Shown piece after piece: positions 38,201 through 42,576 of a stretch of DNA of 42,576 bases. This stretch comes from a virus. Below the pieces are notes generated by a model. It ran no database searches. It was given only the letters and a program-made list of their open reading frames with translations, and had not been told where the DNA came from. Position 1 is the first letter of the stretch. Every line of letters starts with the position of its first letter. The stretch lies in IMG/VR virus record IMGVR_UViG_3300020438_000080, positions 1 to 42,576 of that record; one strand, written 5' to 3'. Position numbers and translations under genes: made by a program.

Positions 38201-38858
38201 CGCAGCTTATTCAGTGTTGTTTAACGGGTTATGGACAATGGCGGCAGATCCTACTGTAACTGAAGAAGATAAACAAAAGTATTACGATTCTTTAAATTCT
38301 ATACTAGACGGTATGTTAAGAGGATTTGGAGTGTTAGGATCTGTAATAGCTTCGGGTAAGAACGGAGCTATAGAATATTCAGAACAAGCTAACGCTGATA
38401 GACCTAAATACGACAAAGTAAAAGACGTTATTTTAGCAACTGCTCCTTGGATAGGTCAAAAGAATAACTTATTAAACAAAGCCGCTAGAAATTTAGGGTA
38501 TGCTGATACCAAGGGCTATCAAAAAATGGATAAATCTGAACAAAGGTTTTGGGAGAATCCATATGTTAATGCAGTTGCAGCTACTGGTGAAGCTATTACT
38601 AGTATTCCTTTTGAAGAATTGTTAAGAAAGTTTGAAGCTTTTGAATACATGTTAAATGATGCTAACCCTTCTTGGAAAAGAATAGCTGTTGGTTTAGGTT
38701 ACGAATCTTATCAATTAGATTCAGAAGCTACTAAAGCTGCAAAATCAGATGAAGTAAACCATGATAAAAGAATGAGAAAAAACAATATGATGAAAGGGCC
38801 AACTATTGGACCAACTAAAAGAAGCCCTAATAATAAAATGTTTGACAAAATACATTAA
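29286..38858 (+). CDS. Giant ejected virion protein with metallopeptidase-like and P-loop kinase domains
   Basis: This 3190-residue single gene is last in the T7-like ejection order. Residues about 56-92 form an acidic Ser/Glu linker. Hydrophobic stretches occur at about 721-738 (FVPFMAVMMEFYIAGGWM) and 874-890. Residues about 1000-1180 look coiled coil. VVGHELFHKFE has H1237, E1238 and H1241 of an HExxH zinc motif, and E1293 or E1300 may be the third ligand. GPPASGKS (1586-1593) is a Walker A with K1592, followed by NSDTY (D1615) and ILDGTSTS (D1670), the pattern of zeta-toxin or polynucleotide-kinase-like P-loop kinases. The C-terminal part (from about 2764, GATMFLNTRSALMQMISS) resembles the associated domains of large polyvalent phage proteins. 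No lysozyme or transglycosylase motif is seen at the N-terminus, unlike T7 gp16. It is inferred to enter the host with the DNA. Confidence 0.8.
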   Translation: MAKSYSYNGNDVSETEVLEAAAGFNMGVDEYVSTFNVNVTETKDPEEGEDKKEKEQPAGKPQDTQKEDATAVSESSASTSEESSSEPGGEDDWYTKAKKKESEWSNDPTLASDEEFGKLQNNIAAYEKAKQEGKESITIDGEVISLIEIEPEEIALETSTPETNITTEEVLDDGTVIQKTEVGDDQLNISVKEEDASFEKPSVYKSDNEENLVEKLKNGERISPQLVDEFYKDTEEDSIPSLVRVGTKVPDAEKNPLGYEIYVAQTDPEIRRALAIEKNEGAEEVSMQRVASYAGMNRLEYIAMPDGKLGDRYLTTTWGPTGSNQGLDFTITSQGDFMTELGVKQVNYFTGPNADQRQQVYDKYLLKDKLSINEKSLLFLPPDLRENANELRIVYNKMDDLRDPISLYLNSGEGDIEDIVDQLEKLEREAEKIIKENKKITRSGSKLYDYTTGEFVKEEEANQGLAEQTNAGTEKYQYTSYQKLEDLRYQKAMELIYLAGKAYDDLESIFTGETTDGLGGTSFMSSGGANTQYLYNAVTGGQEALDMGAQAVSFLSGKDIRTYTFKQFYEEFKALQGEGVDLDRDQAGFLYDQFMLQQIAFKKSIFGGMTTIPETTLNASRYNSALMEFVYINRALELNVDEVDTPRDEYLSLVLDGYMKTVGSSKFYNAREMKQTAANIQQQVIGGTDEYWQGVYNDIQGLQDDGDKTWTRSFEDIAEGFVPFMAVMMEFYIAGGWMKAFKGSKMSQNAKNWWGNFKNSTNFGKWNGYKYYNNYLNPTNSKLGRVLNRYGSAIFEEYMVIQGVNLLNKVTGQEDIHGSFAVGAGIARTLMGDFSKWLASRSSETYNKIIDVYKNNKTIGDIMKGAVEPGVGVLTITIGETGVALFEGDWDKLEHIWNFDKAFELYMTLYFAKIARPDRLTEINKSMEAVYNNIGKKIGLIKSDIKKAGESFDLNPEDPTLSTDQVQQAYEAKVKKLQEEGAREKEFKQAELDKMHLDMHLNYKFLEAQFKQDNANAEKTLKDVDNLARDIVAGEEFTNYRNIEKLLKFTNNEKSFELLVQKIKEKKPQASKQDILDIKVKLRDLAGDANKINEELTLQNYSEKEKAKVFSLWLENQQLIAQQAELKKDEEFNNVIRNLDRENLNNRINENLEKLRKVKEQHEINKKLAIDIQLKNTEVFDKISKQDVKVLSDKEFQEKVNTQGSKGIVKGVVDVEGNLYVNRDVAEAFKAEGVVGHELFHKFEKSDNFKNLSDEQESKMVKDFLKDLTFEEKETIRNDVETSKDGDNPLTTEWVNYYIEAVIEGRIKPRSKKYKEAREVEFQDVDLTNSTDFKQWVDNFAKDVRDNNIKRYIKDSFKRAETEAASGELNVDIDNVFSEENLPVNKRIDKIFKDNEDIWLETMYKKNDETTENRRKYNEIFTDLYMLYDDLVNTWADKAEYATKGNFDRENFIAEVKSEDFIDAITSFDPRQNNSLNGWMNYVLNLRKNKLFTDNVKNFNEVSTDSEEAKELKSDEVVEEVVDKDTPSFRSQLDEVMFPTFSKGETFFSIDSDMLMETGDIPSKTINEITKWANRGSGPKFLFLGGPPASGKSTAVKILKENIDKLDNFEIINSDTYVEQAKKKAGLPEFEGNYNAEQRKARAKITADAQKYLKEKLEKAINQGKNIILDGTSTSSNAVKQKINQILESENYDTPDIAMLEVAGDLEGAVQRNEYREERSLPTGIVIRTALDYEKNKEQREELFKPYDFSKRVITSSAKYMSRNQDMELKIDSDKIRDPEYDKAIEELGNPYYSEILKDLEKGEDYEKNLLKLKPLIDKIDPYILRKYNIDVYYEPVMTEGGGSQKKVNNQLQWKEKKPTSKEYMDYWLGVGKTKNTKGNRKQMLAKIIGAQVGLDGIVKAVDIAIQNNGRVPVYNNKGEKTGEVDILSSKTAEEKIDILEDAMLANAANKFRRDQGQQFSEVSFNKIKKILKEAEGDLESKIRALEQVRQQFPDIINEATYEKFLNDYSALLGSFDYISKGSATDEELNNPITRENKNVLESIKKFNDKKIKVDGQVIQIKPTPIGGKQSPYYKMQIEGDISAANRVKRIKKNVALLYNELPTDLIELIEAELELSAGLNKQKQVAIDGKMRNPSKGYLKDLPGETYLDKLLETEVTGNPDIPFDYNPNIMSGSQASGKIKKLIENYNNKLVADGKYERGDVMTLEDAKELKRIIREKFESEVEVDGEIKKIDFDEIVEANKKVVETVLQATLKPMKKFIEEGDIDGLQNYIEDTTNWFRTQTNVGDGVLKGAFTVTSITREIPKLTGDTFGDYHAEHLMAMGVVTENWLKAVEKYLEDRNVNEFNEAMANIANQAVQGIITRQQQKKQDTDSETGKSTQTTGEIIEGKVEIDALDSEIQADYLENSISLLGDVNKPVSVIGGYKLNMLEATEANLIKELNEVENKLNKLNDIDSNLENKIKELRRDITEDGKLDNKKSFNDLKKTVNQYSEAAKEGDVEKFNDYMKEKFGDKWGPTGEAANKAAPTKKGVGPLRYSAMDFRTLLFQIMPDKGTGEQNQQAKDFILNKLEQPYWDGIDASISDGLYMADKVSSLLKSYENKPEGAKLNGKIEGTEFTVDDAVRVYLWNKSGYEVPGVSDAELRNMVELVEGNEALNTLANELDNAAGGKYSEPGDGWSNGTIGSDIGDLYAQKQREFYLEDWENNVNEILNPETMAKLQATMGKEYVDMLKDAIDRMKKGSNVRDTDKLSKFIQRAIINRTTGATMFLNTRSALMQMISSMNYINTSFNNPAKAALAVANQPQYWSDVAKLWTSDYLVARRGSQSIDISEGELTTAARNGGLGGMIDYLLSKGYTFTKLADSLAQAVGGATWYRNYVKDLMKKDPSLSKEAAEAMADIEFPKMSRRTQQSDDPALISYDQTSLLGRSLLQFATTQQQYVRRATQDLQDLLAGRGSWKEKVGGMLNYLVIQNAAYSVLFNGLWTMAADPTVTEEDKQKYYDSLNSILDGMLRGFGVLGSVIASGKNGAIEYSEQANADRPKYDKVKDVILATAPWIGQKNNLLNKAARNLGYADTKGYQKMDKSEQRFWENPYVNAVAATGEAITSIPFEELLRKFEAFEYMLNDANPSWKRIAVGLGYESYQLDSEATKAAKSDEVNHDKRMRKNNMMKGPTIGPTKRSPNNKMFDKIH

Positions 38859-38894
38859 GGAACAAAAAAACTGGGCGCCATACCCAAAGTTCCT
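38858..38894 (+). promoter_or_regulatory. Branched inverted repeat after the giant gene
   Basis: Starting at the last base of the giant gene's stop codon, AGGAAC (38858-38863) pairs with GTTCCT (38889-38894) around an inner pair, TGGG (38872-38875) and CCCA (38883-38886), with the palindrome GGCGCC (38874-38879). It has no T run, so it is not a standard terminator. It might protect the 3' end or be a protein site. Only the symmetry is seen. Confidence 0.35.
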
Positions 38895-38900
38895 GTAACC

Positions 38901-38930
38901 AAAAAGGGAGGCCGCAAGACCTCCCTTTTA
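38901..38930. terminator. Bidirectional terminator between convergent operons
   Basis: GGGAGG (38906-38911) and CCTCCC (38920-38925) form a stem with an eight-base loop, extended by an A run on one side and a T run on the other. It serves both the plus-strand virion operon (ending at 38858) and the minus-strand reductase operon (ending at about 38935). Confidence 0.85.
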
Positions 38931-38934
38931 TTAT

Positions 38935-38973
38935 TTAGCAGCCTTGACAAAGACCTTCACATAGTTCACACAT
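38935..38973 (-). CDS. 12-residue four-cysteine peptide after the reductase
   Basis: The minus strand reads ATG at 38973 and TAA at 38937-38935, giving MCELCEGLCQGC, with Cys at 2, 5, 9 and 12 (C-x2-C-x3-C-x2-C). It starts 17 bases after the reductase stop, behind an A-rich leader (TTTAAAACTTAAACT) like those of its neighbours, and ends just before the terminator. It is out of frame with the reductase, whose own C-terminus is complete. Such a peptide could bind zinc or act as a thiol reductant for the reductase, but this is speculation. Below usual annotation size; it may be chance, but four Cys in twelve codons is striking. Confidence 0.4.
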   Translation of the reverse strand: MCELCEGLCQGC

Positions 38974-38990
38974 AGTTTAAGTTTTAAAGG

Positions 38991-40853
38991 TTAAGTAATT
39001 TCACAAGCACCACCAGCGCAAGCAAGCTCACCACTAAGATCAGTGTTGTCTTCAGTTTCGATAACATGTTCTAAATTTATATCTTTTAAATGTTGTAACC
39101 TATTTATATAGGTTTCTTCATCAATGTCCTCGAAAGGAGCTTGAGTATATGTTCCACCGTCAAATGGTAATACAGATAAACCATTATAGTATTTTCTGTT
39201 ATTCCACATCCACTCTCCTGCATCTTCCCACTCTTCAGCTTTTAAACTTACCGTAGCAGAAACATTGTGAGTGTTACTACCTTTTCTATGGCCAGGTGCA
39301 ACCCATTCTGTGGCAACCTTTTTTATACGTTCAAGTAATTGAAAAGGTGATTCAGTTCTAAGTATAGAACCTTCAGGTGCTTTTTGTGGTATGCTAATTA
39401 CAGCTGTGTCGTGAGGTCTAAAAAATTCATCTTCAACTAGCAATGGGTGATTTTCAACTAAGTATTTATATATACTTTCATTTTTACCAACTCTGATTCT
39501 ACGGAGATAATAATCATTATGCCATGCATGAATACCAGATGATGTCCCCAGTGCCAGAGATGTCGTCCCTGCAGGCTTTACGGTTGTACATCTAGCTGAT
39601 GGATTAATTCCAATCACTTTCGCGACTCTTGCGTTTTCTCTTTTTACTATTTGAGCGGCCTTCTTCATGTCGTATCCTAACACCGTTCCCGAGCCTATCC
39701 CAGTCATCGACACGCCTATTAAAGCGTCTTTCTCTGTTGTTTCTTTCCATACGTCTCTTAAATAGTGAAAGTCCGTATATCCAGCTTGTAATGTTCCTAT
39801 GAACGCAGCTGCTTTCACCCTGTTATTAAAATCATCTTGTGACTCTATGTCACTAGCGTTTACTTCGCATAAGTTACAAAACTGATTAGGTCGTAAAGCT
39901 ATTTCACAACAAGGGTTTGTGCCCCAGTCTTTATCATTATTAAAATATATTCCAGGTTCACCTGCTCCTGATAGTTCTACACGTTTCCATAAATCCATAA
40001 AAAAATCTTTAGTTATTTTATGTCTCATAAGTACAGCAGAGTTATTAGCTCTACCTCTTTGTGGATTTGTTTCCCACCAATTTCCAGACTTGCAAGAGAT
40101 CATCTCCTCGTCGTCCGCTGAGAACAGACTTATCAAAGCTGCTCGACGTATCCCACCAGCTAAGACGGCGTCTGCAATATGGCAAACTATATCGTGTACT
40201 TCTATAGTGGAGAGCATATCGCCATCCTCCTTTGAGTCTAAAACTCCTGTTATCTTTACTATACATTCTTTAAGTGGTTGAGGTCCAGGTGCTTTACCAC
40301 CAGACGTTACTAACATTGCACCTTTAGGGCGTATATCAGAGTAGTCAAACTCTATACGTGAACTTCTTTTGTCACCAAGATATGATTTCATTAGTACTTT
40401 AATAGAGTCAGCCCAACCCTCAATTGAGTCACCTATTAAAAATCTTCTAGTTCTTTTGCTATAAGGTTTATTAACCGGATCTAGCTTTTTAACGTGGTGA
40501 TCTTGTACAGAATAACCTACACCAGTGCCACCAAGTAGTAAGAACATTATCTCATTAAACGATTCAATATGATCGATAGGTAAGTAAGCACAATTATACA
40601 CACGATTAGGTGATATTTCAATCGGCTTACCTCCGAACTGAAGTGATCGCATGCTTGGTAAAATCTTTTTATCATAGACTAATTTATATGTTGTTTTAAT
40701 GTCATCTGTGAGCTCAGGATATTTTTTAATATGCATATTCATGTTACGCGTTACTAGTTCGTCCCACGTCTCCCTACGGCTTAATTCAGGGATGTATTTT
40801 GCGTATTTCATATAAACTGTTACATCACTTAGTATCTTGTTCGATAGCTCCAT
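38991..40853 (-). CDS. nrdJ: Class II (adenosylcobalamin-dependent) ribonucleotide reductase
   Basis: This 620-residue protein, shorter than the 739-residue Lactobacillus leichmannii RTPR, carries the full set of catalytic residues by alignment with it: C88 in YNCAYLP (RTPR C119), C315 and E317 in TNPCCEIAL (C408 and E410), C326 in QFCNLCEVN (C419), and the C-terminal pair C612 and C617 in CAGGACEIT (C731 and C736). A VKPAGTTSLALGTSSG loop serves nucleotide binding. It reduces ribonucleotides to deoxyribonucleotides with coenzyme B12, so the host must make or import cobalamin. The residue after the thiyl Cys is also Cys (C316), where RTPR has Gly. It starts inside the preceding gene and is the main product of the minus-strand operon. 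Confidence 0.9.
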   Translation of the reverse strand: MELSNKILSDVTVYMKYAKYIPELSRRETWDELVTRNMNMHIKKYPELTDDIKTTYKLVYDKKILPSMRSLQFGGKPIEISPNRVYNCAYLPIDHIESFNEIMFLLLGGTGVGYSVQDHHVKKLDPVNKPYSKRTRRFLIGDSIEGWADSIKVLMKSYLGDKRSSRIEFDYSDIRPKGAMLVTSGGKAPGPQPLKECIVKITGVLDSKEDGDMLSTIEVHDIVCHIADAVLAGGIRRAALISLFSADDEEMISCKSGNWWETNPQRGRANNSAVLMRHKITKDFFMDLWKRVELSGAGEPGIYFNNDKDWGTNPCCEIALRPNQFCNLCEVNASDIESQDDFNNRVKAAAFIGTLQAGYTDFHYLRDVWKETTEKDALIGVSMTGIGSGTVLGYDMKKAAQIVKRENARVAKVIGINPSARCTTVKPAGTTSLALGTSSGIHAWHNDYYLRRIRVGKNESIYKYLVENHPLLVEDEFFRPHDTAVISIPQKAPEGSILRTESPFQLLERIKKVATEWVAPGHRKGSNTHNVSATVSLKAEEWEDAGEWMWNNRKYYNGLSVLPFDGGTYTQAPFEDIDEETYINRLQHLKDINLEHVIETEDNTDLSGELACAGGACEIT

Positions 40854-41049
40854 CTTCTTTTACCTCTTTTTTAGTTACACTTTCTTGTAGATCTTTTATA
40901 GCCTTGTCGTAGTCAGGCATGAATTTTAAAGTTTCTAAAGTTCCAACAGCTAAGTCTCTTAACTGTGTATTTTCGTTTATTAATTGCTGTAACACATTAG
41001 TTATAGCTTTTATCTTGTTCTGCATTTCTAACAGAGTACTTTCTTTCAT
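40825..41049 (-). CDS. Hypothetical coiled-coil protein
   Basis: This 74-residue protein is predicted helical over most of its length (LLEMQNKIKAITNVLQQLIN, then heptad-like leucines) with a charged tail. It overlaps the reductase start by 29 bases and the preceding gene by 53. It has no Cys, no membrane segment and no known family. It lies between small genes and the reductase; a coupling or regulatory role is possible but nothing shows it. Confidence 0.6.
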   Translation of the reverse strand: MKESTLLEMQNKIKAITNVLQQLINENTQLRDLAVGTLETLKFMPDYDKAIKDLQESVTKKEVKEDGAIEQDTK

Positions 41050-41188
41050 ATGCTATTAATTCTTTATATTTTAAATATCCTTTACTTTCTATACTCCAAT
41101 TAATAAACTGTTGTAGTTTTCTTTCGGCGTATTTACGTCTTGCTAGGTCTTTCTTTTCCCAAGTATTAGGCTCACGGTTTCGTCGCAT
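40997..41188 (-). CDS. Hypothetical basic protein
   Basis: A 63-residue protein (MRRNREPNTWEKKDLARRKY, then ERKLQQFINWSIESKG and LKYKELIAYERKYS) that is basic and helical. It overlaps the endonuclease gene by 46 bases and the next gene by 53, longer than is usual here, so it is less certain than its neighbours. It fills an otherwise empty 93-base gap. Basic charge suggests nucleic acid contact; no family recognised. Confidence 0.5.
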   Translation of the reverse strand: MRRNREPNTWEKKDLARRKYAERKLQQFINWSIESKGYLKYKELIAYERKYSVRNAEQDKSYN

Positions 41189-41595
41189 TCTTTTTGATTT
41201 TGTGGTTTATATAGAGTAACGCTATGAAGTCGTTCGCTGACATATTTCTTAAATAATTTCCAACGTATAGGAAAAGATTCGTTTGCCCTTCCTTTACACT
41301 CAATGATAAATCCCCTTCCTGTAAAATCAGGTGTGTAAGAGATCTTAAGTATTTTTTTGCCTCCGCGATTCTTATACTCACCCTTTCCATTTCCTTGTCG
41401 CTCATAACTGTTATTATTGAAGTCAAATGAAGGGGTAAGTTCATACTTAACCCCTTCGTACTCTGCCTGTATACCTGCTTCTTTCAAAGCTTTATACATA
41501 TATGCTTCAAGTCCTGACTTAAATTCTATACCATCTACAACTTTTTTCTTAGCTCTAACCGGACCGCGTTTTTTACGACGCAATATCCGAGACAT
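41143..41595 (-). CDS. T7-endonuclease-I-like Holliday junction resolvase
   Basis: Started at ATG 41595 it is 150 residues, against 149 for T7 gp3. Longer in-frame starts (to 41685) overlap the preceding gene by over 100 bases and are rejected. The catalytic set is visible: EFKSGLE with E30, YTPDF with D90, and IIECKGR with E99 and K101, matching T7 E20, D55, E65 and K67. T7 endonuclease I resolves branched DNA and degrades host DNA. An Asn/Lys/Gly-rich loop (about residues 60-80) inserts between the first two motifs. It overlaps the preceding gene by 23 bases, suggesting coupled translation. Confidence 0.8.
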   Translation of the reverse strand: MSRILRRKKRGPVRAKKKVVDGIEFKSGLEAYMYKALKEAGIQAEYEGVKYELTPSFDFNNNSYERQGNGKGEYKNRGGKKILKISYTPDFTGRGFIIECKGRANESFPIRWKLFKKYVSERLHSVTLYKPQNQKECDETVSLILGKRKT

Positions 41596-41860
41596 AGTAA
41601 GGTAAACCGTTAATACTATCGCCATAGACTTGGTCTTTAGCTTCAGACAACTCATCTTTAGCTGCCTGAATATATAATATTGCATCCATTAGTTCTTCTT
41701 GAACATCGTTTAAATAGCCTGCTAGATCTTTAACTCCAGTCTTACGTTCTTTATCTAACGTTTGACCATATTTTTTAAAGCCTACGTCTGATCTACCTAC
41801 AAACTTATCTACTACTGTTTCGACTACTGGGTCTCTGAATTTAATCTTTTTTTCCGTCAT
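41573..41860 (-). CDS. MazG-like small all-alpha protein
   Basis: This 95-residue protein reads SDVGFKKYGQTLDKERK, then DLAGYLNDVQEELMDAILYI and helices to the end. The G..KYG.TL...D...YL....EE.MDA..Y pattern is one I associate with small phage proteins close to the MazG or all-alpha NTP pyrophosphohydrolase superfamily; EELMD could be a metal-binding ExxxD motif. If so it would hydrolyse nucleotides to spare the dNTP pool, along with the MazG gene upstream. It may equally have lost the activity. Confidence 0.6.
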   Translation of the reverse strand: MTEKKIKFRDPVVETVVDKFVGRSDVGFKKYGQTLDKERKTGVKDLAGYLNDVQEELMDAILYIQAAKDELSEAKDQVYGDSINGLPYYVSDIAS

Positions 41861-41942
41861 TTCTTGTCCATATAAATATTAATAAAAAGCCGATAAATTG
41901 AACGGCTATTATAGCTGTCATTGTTTGTTGGTAATCACTCAT
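41841..41942 (-). CDS. 33-residue single-span membrane peptide
   Basis: The minus strand from ATG 41942 gives MSDYQQTMTAIIAVQFIGFL followed by a hydrophobic end and RNDGKKD, ending TAA at 41841. One membrane segment spans about residues 8-26. The start overlaps the MazG stop by eight bases (ATGAGTGA) and the end overlaps the start of the 95-residue gene by 20, so it occupies the only gap between them. Its placement between overlapping genes supports coupled translation. Role unknown; a membrane-acting early host-takeover or exclusion peptide is one possibility. Confidence 0.55.
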   Translation of the reverse strand: MSDYQQTMTAIIAVQFIGFLLIFIWTRNDGKKD

Positions 41943-42534
41943 CTTTTACAAATGTGCCATTAACCATTTTACCTTTTCTATTTGATATAACCTTATATGC
42001 TGAATCAATACAATGTTCGATAGATACTCCTCTTAAGTGAGCTAGGTTTGTCAATACTACAACCATATCGCCTACAGCATCTACAAATTCAGCTTCATCA
42101 TCTTTTAGTATAGCTCTACCAAGCTCACCTGCTTCTTCCATTAGTTTACAGAATTGAGTTTTAGTATCGCCTTTGCTATATAAACCTCTTGATCCAGCCC
42201 AGTCTCTTATTAATTGAAACCTATCAGATTCAACCCAAGCATGACCATTTTGTTTAGCTGGTCTATCCTTTAGTTGATCATAAAATAATTGAGCTTCGTT
42301 TTTAGCTTCATTTAAAAATGCTTCGTAAAAAGCTTTATTATATATATAAGATCTATTCTTATTAAACATAGATGTAGATGCATGTTTCATTATCCACTCT
42401 ACAGTCTCTTTAGTTACTTCAAACTTACCATGGATTGTTTCCCATGTCAGTCCTATTGAGTCCATTAACCTACCTTTTAGTTTGTTTAAAGGTACAGGAA
42501 ATGTTGAGGTTTGTTCGGTTGCGTTAATTTTCAT
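41935..42534 (-). CDS. MazG-type nucleotide pyrophosphohydrolase with extra N-terminal domain
   Basis: A 199-residue protein. The C-terminal third is a MazG-type domain: KLMEEAGELGRAI with E133, E134 and E137, and EFVDAVGDMVVVL with E149, D152 and D156 (the EExxE and ExxD metal-binding motifs). These enzymes hydrolyse NTPs or dNTPs, or ppGpp in some phages, to monophosphates. The first 110 residues (WETIHGKFEVTKETVEWIMK, then helices) are not part of MazG and are unidentified. It is the first complete gene of the minus-strand operon here and precedes a reductase, so it may balance dNTP pools or modulate the host stringent response. Confidence 0.75.
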   Translation of the reverse strand: MKINATEQTSTFPVPLNKLKGRLMDSIGLTWETIHGKFEVTKETVEWIMKHASTSMFNKNRSYIYNKAFYEAFLNEAKNEAQLFYDQLKDRPAKQNGHAWVESDRFQLIRDWAGSRGLYSKGDTKTQFCKLMEEAGELGRAILKDDEAEFVDAVGDMVVVLTNLAHLRGVSIEHCIDSAYKVISNRKGKMVNGTFVKDE

Positions 42535-42576
42535 TTTAAATAATTGTTTATAAGGTTTAAGGTCGACTCGATAGCC

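Noticed and set aside
39919-40281. 120-codon plus-strand frame inside the reductase
   Set aside because: Antisense to conserved catalytic sequence of NrdJ; no leader and no plus-strand neighbours in this region.
41172-41444. 90-codon minus-strand frame overlapping the endonuclease
   Set aside because: It runs in another frame of the same strand through residues that include the endonuclease catalytic motifs; the endonuclease motifs are clear, so this is a shadow.
42535-42576. tRNA-like piece at the right edge (TCGAGTC near GGCTATC on the minus strand)
   Set aside because: T-loop and acceptor cannot be paired within the visible bases and the needed other arm is absent; GTCGAC is simply a palindrome. 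Only 42 bases are visible.
1-42576. CRISPR arrays, insertion sequences, integrase and diversity-generating retroelement
   Set aside because: No regularly spaced repeats, transposase, integrase or reverse transcriptase motif was seen on either strand; the adhesin has no template-repeat partner nearby.

Overview
The window is a contiguous piece of an AT-rich (about two-thirds A+T by eye) tailed double-stranded DNA phage genome. It is truncated at both ends and tightly packed. The set of genes recalls a T7-type podovirus: T7-lysozyme-like amidase, T7-endonuclease-I-like nuclease, terminase, portal, scaffold, major capsid, connector, nozzle and internal virion proteins, with no tape-measure or tail-tube genes. 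Almost every start codon follows an A/T-only leader with no Shine-Dalgarno sequence, as is typical of Bacteroidetes. I therefore infer a probably marine phage of a Bacteroidetes (Flavobacteriia-like) host. The host is an inference and is not read directly.

Layout, plus strand. 1-3044 is a lysis and accessory cluster: the end of the amidase, an i-spanin-like protein, basic Cys-containing small proteins (one interrupted at an A10 run), a 51-residue membrane protein, a small HExxH peptidase-like protein and a holin-like protein. 3048-8323 holds exposed virion proteins, including an 820-residue fibre-like protein with tandem repeats and a 671-residue PKD plus BspA-like-repeat adhesin. 8344-9405 carries small accessory proteins and a two-domain GroES-like protein. 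9350-17271 is packaging and head: small terminase candidate, large terminase, portal, scaffold, major capsid protein and a small presumed decoration protein. Two intrinsic terminators (about 17290 and 18130) bracket one gene. 18159-26821 encodes connector and tail (nozzle) proteins. 26833-38858 encodes three presumed internal virion proteins in the T7 order, ending with a 3190-residue giant that contains an HExxH metallopeptidase-like motif and a P-loop kinase domain.

Layout, minus strand. 42534-38935 is an overlapping early or metabolic operon: MazG-type pyrophosphohydrolase, a 33-residue membrane peptide, a MazG-like small protein, an endonuclease I, two small hypotheticals, a compact B12-dependent ribonucleotide reductase and a 12-residue four-cysteine peptide. 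The two transcription units converge on a bidirectional terminator at about 38915.

The genes work together as follows. The minus-strand operon salvages and makes dNTPs and resolves DNA. The plus-strand genes build and fill the particle, recognise the host, eject the giant protein with the genome and finally lyse the cell. The most unusual items are the enzyme-bearing giant virion protein, the four-cysteine peptide after the reductase, the A10 frameshift candidate and the PKD/BspA-like adhesin.
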